Below are positions 26,965 through 34,311 of a stretch of DNA of 34,805 nucleotides, one piece after another. Under the pieces are notes generated by a model that was not told the DNA's origin, ran no database searches, and was given only the letters and a program-made list of their open reading frames with translations. Source of the DNA: Terriglobales bacterium (GTDB taxonomy: Bacteria > Acidobacteriota > Terriglobia > Terriglobales > Acidobacteriaceae); the NCBI GenBank assembly GCA_025927695.1, contig JAICLA010000004.1, positions 1 through 34,805 on the forward strand, written 5' to 3'. The position numbers and the translations under genes are program-made. Position 1 is the first letter of the stretch. Each line of letters starts with the position of its first letter.

Positions 26965-28266
26965 TCAGTGCATGCTCGAAGCAGGCCTGAAGCGCAGGAA
27001 AACAGCTACTCCCGCCGGATGTTTGCCATAAATCGGAGTCAGTGAATCAGGAACTCCGTACCAGGTCACCTGCGCACCCAGCGCGCTCGAGAGATGCGGG
27101 ACGATGGGCAACTCACGGTCATATCCAAGGCTGTAAGCTTGGACGCGGCCGATGATGTTGTGAGCGAATCCGGGCGGCTGGGCATTCATGCCCAGCAGCA
27201 GCTCATTTGTCCGGTCGACGTTTTCGATGCGCGTCCAAACACGATTCTTCTCAGTGAATCGCAATGTTGATTCGGCGAGATAGCCGTTCCAGACGATGTG
27301 CTCAGCGACTTCACTATTCCTACCCCAGAGCAACATTGACGACCATTCGCCATGGGCGATCGGTCGGTTGTACATCACCGACGCGGTCATGCGATCAGTG
27401 TCTTCGTCGGGATGAAGCGCTTCCGGGCTCGTCAGCCGTCCGAAGGAGTATTGCGCGCTCCAATTTTTCGCCGGGTTTACGGTTAATCGGGTTGACCACG
27501 AATCGATCGCGCCGTGCTCAATATTCCAGCGGTTCTCGTCCGGCTCACGTCCGTGGAATCCTGAGGCTTCGATGCGAAAGAACTTGTGCGTGAGACTGAT
27601 AGTCAACACGTCTGCAGCGATATGCGTCGAATCCTGCAGGTGGTGCCCGAGCGGCGCCAGCGGATCTTCTGAAGCCGACGCTCGATGCGGGAATGCTGCC
27701 GGGCCAAGCGCGGGATCGCCCATTGGCGCAGCGTAAACCGTGAGAACGGTATCATCGCGTAGCTTTAAGTCGTACAGCGCCGCGATCTCCATGAACAGGT
27801 CGTGCGGGTGTTGTCCGTCATTGATCGGACGGCCGAACGCAGTCTCACCTTGTTGAAACATCTCTGGATAGAAGCGTCCAGTGACCGTCGCAGGTTCGAG
27901 GCTGAGCATGGTCCGGAATGTGATCTGCCCGCGCTTGCCGATATTGCGCTGCGCCATTGGCATGAACCAGCTGGTGGAGAATACCTTGTCCGCGCTTCGC
28001 GGTCCGCTTTGCTGTTGTGCAGTGACGAATGCCGCGCCGTGGAACATGAAACGCCAGCTTTTGCGCTTCCACATCAGCATTGGCGGTGACTCTGACTCGG
28101 GCTCTGCCGTCGTTCCGGTTGTTGCGTGATGCAACGCTTGAGCGATCAAGGGCTGCGAGTCTTGCGCTTGATCATGCCGCATGCCGGGCATGTTCATGCC
28201 TTCGTGCTGAGCGACGGCCACCGAGGAACATACCAATAGCATTTGAAGTACGGGCGCGAACTTCAT
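26965..28266 (-). CDS. Hypothetical exported, probably beta-barrel outer-membrane protein with Met/His-rich N-terminus
   Basis: Signal peptide then QHEGMNMPGMRHDQ; alternating barrel-like strands; C-terminal VAVFLRFRPASSMH. Confidence 0.75.
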   Translation of the reverse strand: MKFAPVLQMLLVCSSVAVAQHEGMNMPGMRHDQAQDSQPLIAQALHHATTGTTAEPESESPPMLMWKRKSWRFMFHGAAFVTAQQQSGPRSADKVFSTSWFMPMAQRNIGKRGQITFRTMLSLEPATVTGRFYPEMFQQGETAFGRPINDGQHPHDLFMEIAALYDLKLRDDTVLTVYAAPMGDPALGPAAFPHRASASEDPLAPLGHHLQDSTHIAADVLTISLTHKFFRIEASGFHGREPDENRWNIEHGAIDSWSTRLTVNPAKNWSAQYSFGRLTSPEALHPDEDTDRMTASVMYNRPIAHGEWSSMLLWGRNSEVAEHIVWNGYLAESTLRFTEKNRVWTRIENVDRTNELLLGMNAQPPGFAHNIIGRVQAYSLGYDRELPIVPHLSSALGAQVTWYGVPDSLTPIYGKHPAGVAVFLRFRPASSMH

Positions 28267-28288
28267 CTCTCAACAATGTATCAATGTA

Positions 28289-28819
28289 TTAATGGATCGT
28301 GGAGTTGTCGCCCGTTCGATGCTCCGTGATTTGGAATTTCAGGAATTGTTGGATGGCCTTCAGCGCTTCTGCATTCTGCGTCTTAATGCGCACCCGCGCT
28401 CCCAGTCGTGTCTCTTCATATTCATAAGAAATATCCTTCTTTAAGGACTGCATCACAGGAACGCCTGGCGGTGTCTGGTCATGCACGAACATAGGGATGG
28501 AGAAATCCCCGTTCGTAAACATCATCGCAATATGGCGCATGTGCATACGGATCTCAGCGATGCTGTCCGTATCGTCCGCTGAATCGGCGAATGCTTCGAT
28601 AGAGCCGCCATCTGCCGATAGTAGGAAATGATGGCCGGTCTTCTCGTGAGAGAAACCCATGCCGATGTCTCCGCGCTGATCAACCGCAGTGTCCTTCTGA
28701 TGTTTCGCATGCATCGGACAATCCTTCATCGAATCATCATCATTCTTTTCTTTCGCAGGTTCCTGCGCCAGCAGGGAAACCGCGCACAACATCATGAGAA
28801 CAATCGCGAGCTTTTTCAT
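28289..28819 (-). CDS. Hypothetical exported protein with DCPMHAKH candidate metal motif
   Basis: MKKLAIVLMMLCAVSLLAQEPAKEKNDDDSMKDCPMHAKHQKD; ATG overlaps the upstream MerR stop (ATGA). Confidence 0.75.
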   Translation of the reverse strand: MKKLAIVLMMLCAVSLLAQEPAKEKNDDDSMKDCPMHAKHQKDTAVDQRGDIGMGFSHEKTGHHFLLSADGGSIEAFADSADDTDSIAEIRMHMRHIAMMFTNGDFSIPMFVHDQTPPGVPVMQSLKKDISYEYEETRLGARVRIKTQNAEALKAIQQFLKFQITEHRTGDNSTIH

Positions 28820-29280
28820 TTCGTGTCTCTCCTGAACATTTTATTTTTGTCTACTGCCGGCCTGGCTTCCAATGACGACAACAGGAACGCTTTCTGTCCC
28901 GGTCCTACCTTGCGCATCTTCTTTTTCCAATCCACCAGCATTTTGCTTAGGTATCTCTCGGTTTCTTTCAGGGCCTCAATATCCGCTCGCACCCGCGTCA
29001 GCTTCTCCTGCGCCAAGCCATAAGCACGTCGGCAAGGCGCGGCGCCTGAGTCGCGCACCCGGAATATCTCTGCCAACTCCGCCAGCGTGTAGCCCACACG
29101 CAACGCGCGTTGCACCGCGACTACGCGCTCTGCTGCTTCCCTGGTGAATATGCGATATCCGCTTTCGGTTCGAACTGCGGAGGGCAATATTCCCAGCCGC
29201 TCGTAGTGCCGGATGGTGTCTGGACTTACACCTGCGTGAGTTGCCAACTTTCCTGACGTCAATCTGCCGTTCAGGTTCAT
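28816..29280 (-). CDS. MerR-family transcriptional regulator
   Basis: LTSGKLATHAGVSPDTIRHYERLGILPSAVRTESGYRIFTREAAERV: MerR HTH and wing; long dimerisation helix with a single Cys. Confidence 0.93.
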   Translation of the reverse strand: MNLNGRLTSGKLATHAGVSPDTIRHYERLGILPSAVRTESGYRIFTREAAERVVAVQRALRVGYTLAELAEIFRVRDSGAAPCRRAYGLAQEKLTRVRADIEALKETERYLSKMLVDWKKKMRKVGPGQKAFLLSSLEARPAVDKNKMFRRDTK

Positions 29281-29285
29281 AGGAG

Positions 29286-29317
29286 AGTATGGACTCTGGA
29301 ATGCATTCCAGAGTCAA
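29286..29317 (-). promoter_or_regulatory. MerR-type promoter with 24-bp perfect palindrome in a 20-bp spacer
   Basis: Minus strand TTGACT-CTGGAATGCATTCCAGAGTC-CATACT; palindrome GACTCTGGAATGCATTCCAGAGTC at 29292-29315. Confidence 0.88.
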
Positions 29318-29352
29318 CAGGTATTTTTTTGAAAAAGGAAGGAAGGGAAGAG

Positions 29353-30372
29353 CTAGTCGGCGTGCGCCATCTTCTCGTTCGCGATCTCTTGCTCGATCTT
29401 GGCGTTGATCTTGGAGTCGGCGAATTGTGCGGCCACGCGGATCGCGTTCTTGATCGCGGTTCCGTTCGATGAGCCGTGGCCGACGATGCATACCCCTTTG
29501 AGGCCTAGCAGCGGCGCGCCGCCGTACTCAGCATAGTCGAGGCGTTTTTTGAAATCGGCGAAGGCCTTCTTGGAAAGGAGGAAGCCCACTTGTGACGAGA
29601 TGGTGGATTTCAACGATTCTTTCAGGAGGAAGCGGACCGCTTCCACCAGGCCTTCGGAGACTTTTAGTGCCACGTTGCCGATGAAGCCATCGCAGACGAT
29701 CACGTCGGCGTTGCCGTTATAGAGGTCGCGGCCTTCAACGTTGCCGACGAAGTTGATGGGAAGGCGCTTGAGCAACGGATAGGCATCCTTTGTGAGGTCA
29801 TTGCCTTTGGATTCTTCTTCGCCGACGCTCAGCAATCCCACGCGCGGGCGCGGGATGTTGAAGATGCTACGCGAATACATCTCGCCCATGATGGCGAACT
29901 GTTCGAGGTTCTGCGGTTTGCAATCGACGTTTGCGCCGACGTCGACAAGAATGGTTGCTGTCCCTTTGGAGGAAGGGAAGACTGCAGCTAATGCGGGACG
30001 ATCGACGCCCGGCAGTGCGCCGAGCACCATTTTTGCCGTTGCCATTGCGGCGCCGGTGTTGCCGGCGGTGGTGAATCCGGCGGCGGTGCCTTCGCGGACG
30101 AGACGCAGGCCGACGCGCATGGAAGAATCGCGTTTGCTGCGCACGGCGCTGGCGGCCTTTTCGTCCATGCCGATGACTTCCGTGGCATTCACGATCTCAA
30201 TGGGAAGCCGCGCCGCGGCCGGGTGGAGAGCCATCTCCTCGCGGAGCTTGTCCTCACGGCCTACGAGCAACACGCGCACGTCGTAGTGCCGCGTGGCGAG
30301 TATGGCGCCTTCGACCTCTGGTTTTGGGGCCTTGTCAGACCCCATCGCGTCAACCGCTATGACGGTGGGCAT
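29353..30372 (-). CDS. plsX: Phosphate acyltransferase PlsX
   Basis: [75 protein letters not shown]. Confidence 0.97.
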   Translation of the reverse strand: MPTVIAVDAMGSDKAPKPEVEGAILATRHYDVRVLLVGREDKLREEMALHPAAARLPIEIVNATEVIGMDEKAASAVRSKRDSSMRVGLRLVREGTAAGFTTAGNTGAAMATAKMVLGALPGVDRPALAAVFPSSKGTATILVDVGANVDCKPQNLEQFAIMGEMYSRSIFNIPRPRVGLLSVGEEESKGNDLTKDAYPLLKRLPINFVGNVEGRDLYNGNADVIVCDGFIGNVALKVSEGLVEAVRFLLKESLKSTISSQVGFLLSKKAFADFKKRLDYAEYGGAPLLGLKGVCIVGHGSSNGTAIKNAIRVAAQFADSKINAKIEQEIANEKMAHAD

Positions 30373-30433
30373 GGGCTAAGGGCAGTAAGTGTATAGCAGA
30401 GAAGTAAAGTTCGAGAAGTGGCCGATTGCCGAA

Positions 30434-30481
30434 CCCCACCCTGTCGCCGCAAAGAACAAAAACGCGGCGATAAGGATGGGG
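30434..30481 (-). ncRNA. Long imperfect hairpin in the rpmF-plsX intergenic RNA
   Basis: CCCCACCCT g TCGCCGC aaagaacaaaaac GCGGCGA ta AGGATGGGG (plus strand): 7-bp perfect inner stem, 9-bp outer stem with one mismatch. Confidence 0.55.
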
Positions 30482-30492
30482 CACAATATCAC

Positions 30493-30678
30493 TTAGCGTT
30501 CTTTCTCTACGTCGAGCACTTCGCGGCCTTTGTACGTTCCGCACTTGGGGCAGGCGCGATGCGGCATCTTCTTCTCGTGGCAGCTGGGGCACTCTGAGAG
30601 TGAGCTGGCGGTCAAGAAATCATGGGCGCGACGCTTTGCGGTGCGCGCTTTGGAATGTCTGCGTTTCGGATTTGGCAT
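30493..30678 (-). CDS. rpmF: 50S ribosomal protein L32
   Basis: MPNPKRRHSKARTAKRRAHDFL...CPSCHEKKMPHRACPKCGTYKGREV. Confidence 0.97.
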   Translation of the reverse strand: MPNPKRRHSKARTAKRRAHDFLTASSLSECPSCHEKKMPHRACPKCGTYKGREVLDVEKER

Positions 30679-30719
30679 TGCGATACCTTACTTTCGTCAA
30701 TATCTAAAATTTCGAATCT

Positions 30720-31268
30720 TTACTGCTTCAACTTGTCTTTCAAACCTGCCAGCGCCGCCCATCGAGGATCACTTGGCTTAGCGCATGAACACTCGCCCAT
30801 GTTCTTGTTCTGGCCGCACTGGGCACAGAGGCCCTTGCATTCTTCCGTGCACAGGATCTGCATGGGCAATGCCAGGAAGATCTGTTCTTTCAAAACTTCT
30901 TCCAACTCGACGCCTTCGCCCTTGTAATACCCGATCTCGCTCTCGGCTTCGTTGATCGAGACGTCATCTTCGCGCTGCATGGTGCTCAGCGGCCGATATA
31001 GAAGGTCAAAGTCACCGGAGAGCTCTTGTACCACCGGCTCGACGCAACGTGCGCATCGCAACTCTACTTGCGTGGCAAACTTGCCAACCACGCGGATGTC
31101 CTTCACTACCTGCTTGCCACCGTGATGCTCTTCCAGGAGCTCGGCACGTCCTTCGGCGGTCAGAGGTGCTTTCTGGACCGCTTCCTCGCCGAGGTCGATC
31201 TTGCCGGGGGCGTACGTCTCCGCAAATTCGATCTTGCGGAGTTCAAGGTCATGTAGCGAGAACAGCAT
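30720..31268 (-). CDS. DUF177/YceD family protein
   Basis: Immediately upstream of rpmF-plsX; RCARCVEPVVQELSGDFDLLY and CTEECKGLCAQCGQNKNMGECSC. ATG at 31268 preferred over TTG at 31277. Confidence 0.9.
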   Translation of the reverse strand: MLFSLHDLELRKIEFAETYAPGKIDLGEEAVQKAPLTAEGRAELLEEHHGGKQVVKDIRVVGKFATQVELRCARCVEPVVQELSGDFDLLYRPLSTMQREDDVSINEAESEIGYYKGEGVELEEVLKEQIFLALPMQILCTEECKGLCAQCGQNKNMGECSCAKPSDPRWAALAGLKDKLKQ

Positions 31269-31307
31269 CAGGGTCAACCGCCGTTTTTTTAGCCCCTAAA
31301 TGACTGA

Positions 31308-31325
31308 ACCGGCTTATCAGCCGGT
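31308..31325. repeat. Perfect small inverted repeat upstream of DUF177-rpmF-plsX
   Basis: ACCGGCT TATC AGCCGGT. Confidence 0.7.
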
Positions 31326-31639
31326 CACGGTACGGCACGGGGATTAACAGCTAAACACTGCTTAATCAGCGAAATATAGGATAAATGGCACCTCGCCGGA
31401 GTGTCAAACGAGGACGGGTACCCCTCCCCCATATCCATTGCAAATTCCTTAGAATCACACGTTTGCGAAAAAACGGTCTGCAAAATAGTCAAAACACAGA
31501 CGATACGCGCAAATATTTGATTCAAATGTAGTTAGCTCAAAGAGCAATCCCGAAACAAGGGAATAACTATTAATAGAACGAGTATGGGAGTTAAGTCAAG
31601 CGCTAGTCGGGGTAGTACTGCGCTGGTTGCTTCCCACAA

Positions 31640-31666
31640 ATTCTCGACGGTAAAGCTGTCGAGAAT
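31640..31666. repeat. Inverted repeat downstream of the NTF2-like gene
   Basis: ATTCTCGAC ggtaaagct GTCGAGAAT (9-bp perfect, extendable by G.T and G-C). Confidence 0.75.
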
Positions 31667-31707
31667 CTATGGGGCACCCGTTGTCGAGGTGTCGCGTGGC
31701 TCGAGCA

Positions 31708-32439
31708 TTACTTAGTGTTCGCGGAGAGGCGCGTCCACGTGATGTCTTCGTCGTTCCGGCGCTCGATCAGCTTATCCACTTTGCCATCTGGACCGCGCTC
31801 GAATAGTGTGCGGCCTTCCACGCCTTTGCGGAAGAAGATGGGAGCGGCTTCGGGGATGAGTTCTACCTTCGGGCGGTCGCCTTTTTGTTCGAAGAGTTTG
31901 TTGCCCTCTTGCATGACGGCGACGGTCTTGCCTGGAGCCAATTGGTAGGTGCCTAAGAAGTCTTTGAGTTCGCTTGCCGTCACTTTGCCCGGCGCTGGGT
32001 CCTGGTAGTAGCGCATGGTCTGGCTGGCGACGATCTTCCATTCGCCATTGCGGCGCAGCCATGTGTCAACGGTGTGATAGCGGGCGTGCATCTCGTGTCC
32101 GTAGACGGTTTCAACTTCATTCATCACGTAACCGAGAATGGCTACGTTACCCTCGATGCGGCTTTGCGGGTCTTCGACTTTGATGGTACCGGAGAAGCCG
32201 GGCGGCAGCGGGGTGATGTCGGCAACCAGGGCCTTCTTGTCCATGGTGCGGCCTTTTTCGTCAAAGAACATGGCATCGTCAGCGAAGTATTTTTTGAATG
32301 GCCCTTGATCGCCATTGCCGACGGCGTCAACGATCTCTTGTGTGCGGCGGACGAGTTCGGCTTGTGTGATGGTGGATTGCGCCGATACCGCGGAAATGGA
32401 AGTAATCGCACAAAGCAGTGACAAAAGGAATGGTTTCAT
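31708..32439 (-). CDS. Exported NTF2-like/SnoaL-like (DUF4440-type) protein
   Basis: Signal peptide MKPFLLSLLCAITSISAVSAQ from ATG 32439; ...NEVETVYGHEMHARYHTVDTWLRRNGEWKIVASQTMRYYQDP. Confidence 0.8.
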   Translation of the reverse strand: MKPFLLSLLCAITSISAVSAQSTITQAELVRRTQEIVDAVGNGDQGPFKKYFADDAMFFDEKGRTMDKKALVADITPLPPGFSGTIKVEDPQSRIEGNVAILGYVMNEVETVYGHEMHARYHTVDTWLRRNGEWKIVASQTMRYYQDPAPGKVTASELKDFLGTYQLAPGKTVAVMQEGNKLFEQKGDRPKVELIPEAAPIFFRKGVEGRTLFERGPDGKVDKLIERRNDEDITWTRLSANTK

Positions 32440-32518
32440 TGAGGCCCTCAGGAGATAAGAGATGTTATTCAGACCAAGGAGAGGAGAAATAGTACGTGAA
32501 TCGCGGTAAAGATTTTTC

Positions 32519-32547
32519 TTGACAACATACCGACTGGTCTGTATTGT
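32519..32547 (+). promoter_or_regulatory. tetR promoter with operator 1 between -35 and -10
   Basis: TTGACA (32519-32524), 17 bp, TATTGT (32542-32547); operator ATACCGACTGGTCTGTAT at 32527-32544. Confidence 0.82.
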
Positions 32548-32553
32548 ACACGT

Positions 32554-33180
32554 ATGGCAAAAAGAGCCATATCGAAAGCGGGACGGGGGGCAGAATCGAC
32601 GCGTGCTGCCATCTTGAATGCGGCATTCATGGAGTTCTATCACAACGGATTTCAAGGCGGGAGCCTGAACAAGATCGTGGAGAGCGCCGGGACGACCAAG
32701 GGCGCGCTGTTTCATCATTTTCCCAACGGCAAGCAAGAACTCGGCTATGCCGTGGTGGACGAGATCATCGGCCCCATCCTGCAGCAGCGCTGGCTCGAAT
32801 CATTAGTGGGATCCAAGGACCCGATCACTGATTTGAAACGCGCGTTCCGCCAGTATGTAAAAGAAGATATTGAGAGTGGGAACTATGTGCAGGGATGTCC
32901 GCTGAACAATATGGCGCAGGAGATGTCCCCACTGGATGAAGGGTTCCGCAAGCGCATCGACAAACTTTATTGCCTATGGCGCAAGACGTATGCGGATGCG
33001 TTTGCCGCAGGAGTGAAAGCAGGCAAGGTAAAAAAGAGCGTAGAGCCAGCGAGTGTAGCTGCCTTGATCGTAGCTTCGCAGATGGGAATATGGGGAACCG
33101 GCAAGAGCTCCCGCAGCCTGGAACTGATGACGCAGGCGGGCGAAGCTGTGTGCAGTTATTTGGACAGTCTAAGGCCATGA
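32554..33180 (+). CDS. TetR-family transcriptional regulator
   Basis: TRAAILNAAFMEFYHNGFQGGSLNKIVESAGTTKGALFHHFPNGKQELGYAV HTH; C-terminal GCPLNNMAQEMSPLDEGFR, LmrA/YxaF-like. Confidence 0.95.
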   Translation: MAKRAISKAGRGAESTRAAILNAAFMEFYHNGFQGGSLNKIVESAGTTKGALFHHFPNGKQELGYAVVDEIIGPILQQRWLESLVGSKDPITDLKRAFRQYVKEDIESGNYVQGCPLNNMAQEMSPLDEGFRKRIDKLYCLWRKTYADAFAAGVKAGKVKKSVEPASVAALIVASQMGIWGTGKSSRSLELMTQAGEAVCSYLDSLRP

Positions 33181-33202
33181 GTTTTTTTAAAATCCAACTA
33201 AC

Positions 33203-33220
33203 ATACCGACTAGTCGGTAT
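33203..33220 (+). promoter_or_regulatory. TetR operator 2 (perfect palindrome)
   Basis: ATACCGACTAGTCGGTAT, perfect 18-bp palindrome differing from operator 1 at two positions. Confidence 0.82.
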
Positions 33221-33236
33221 CAAAGGAGATAATCAG

Positions 33237-33758
33237 ATGCTTATGGTGGTGCTAGTGATCGCAGCAATCGTTATCGCAGCAGTGTTATTCGTTGTCAGCC
33301 GCCCGGGCGAGGTCCCAATCCGGCGCTCAATGCGAATCAATGCTGCGCCGGACAAGATATTTCCGTACATCAGTGACCTGAAGAAGTGGCGGCAGTGGTC
33401 ACCGTATGAGGACATAGACCCAAACCTGAAGCGCCACTACAGCGGCTCGGACGCGGGCGAAGGCGCGGTCTATGCGTGGGAGGGCAATCGCAAGATCGGG
33501 GCCGGACGCATGGAAATCACCGATGCGACATACCCACAGAAGATCGACATCGCGCTGGAATTCTTCCGCCCATTCAAAGGCAGCAATCGATCTGAGTTCA
33601 CTTTGCAACCGGCAGGAGGACAGACCGAAGTCACATGGACGATGGTGGGCGGAAAAAGCCTGACCTGTAAGCTCATGGGATTATTCATAAACATGGAAAA
33701 GATGATGGGAGCGCATCATGAAAAAGGATTGGCGCGGCTGAAGAAGGTCGCCGAGTGA
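33237..33758 (+). CDS. Membrane-anchored SRPBCC (polyketide cyclase/START-like) protein
   Basis: TM start MLMVVLVIAAIVIAAVLFVVS; RRSMRINAAPDKIFPYISDLKKWRQWSPYEDIDPNLKRHYSG; RBS aaaggagat. ATG 33237 is in frame with the track ORF. Confidence 0.85.
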   Translation: MLMVVLVIAAIVIAAVLFVVSRPGEVPIRRSMRINAAPDKIFPYISDLKKWRQWSPYEDIDPNLKRHYSGSDAGEGAVYAWEGNRKIGAGRMEITDATYPQKIDIALEFFRPFKGSNRSEFTLQPAGGQTEVTWTMVGGKSLTCKLMGLFINMEKMMGAHHEKGLARLKKVAE

Positions 33759-33846
33759 CGAACCGCGTACGATCAGCAAAGCGCGTGAGAAAAGATTGAG
33801 AAAAAGATCGGGAAAAGACAAAACACGATTTATAAGGAGAGACAAA

Positions 33847-34260
33847 ATGCGTTTTATCGTATTCGTAAAAGCAAGTAAAGAGAGCGAAGCGGGGCAGATG
33901 CCGTCACAAAAACTGTTGACAGACATGACTGCCTACAACGAACAACTGGTGAAAGCCGGTGTGATGCAGGCGGGTGAAGGTCTACATCCCAGTTCAAAGG
34001 GGGTGCGGCTGCAGTTTGGTGGCTCATCACCGAAGAGCGTGGGCGGCCCGTTCCCTACCAATGAAGTCATTGCGGGATTTTGGCTATGGAAGACGAAAGA
34101 TAAGCAAGAAGCGATCGAGTGGGCCAAGCGCGCGCCTTTCGGCGACGGCGCCGTGCTGGAGTTGCGGCAGATCTTCGAAGCGGAAGATTTTGGCGATGAA
34201 CTAACGCCGGAACTTCGCGCGCGGGAAGAGAACCTGCGCGCAAGGTCCGAAAAAAACTGA
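33847..34260 (+). CDS. YCII/DGPF-type domain protein
   Basis: MRFIVFVKASKESEAGQMPSQKLLTDMTAYNEQLVKAGVMQAGEGLHPSSKGVRLQF; RBS aaggaga. Confidence 0.85.
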   Translation: MRFIVFVKASKESEAGQMPSQKLLTDMTAYNEQLVKAGVMQAGEGLHPSSKGVRLQFGGSSPKSVGGPFPTNEVIAGFWLWKTKDKQEAIEWAKRAPFGDGAVLELRQIFEAEDFGDELTPELRAREENLRARSEKN

Positions 34261-34311
34261 CCAGCTTCGCGTCCATGCAGGCGTACAATCCTCTTCTTTC
34301 AGGAGAAAGCT

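Noticed and set aside
28267-28288. CAATGTATCAATGTAT short direct repeat
   Set aside because: Two 8-bp units only; could be chance in an AT-rich gap.
29351-29364. CTAGTCGG half-match to the TetR operator at the plsX end (and another near 31592)
   Set aside because: Only half-sites, one overlapping a stop codon; expected by chance.
31325-31525. 66-aa minus ORF with signal-like start MNQIFARIVCVLTILQTVFSQ
   Set aside because: Starts on TTG without an RBS, lies in the intergenic control region, and has no recognisable domain; kept only as part of the intergenic finding.
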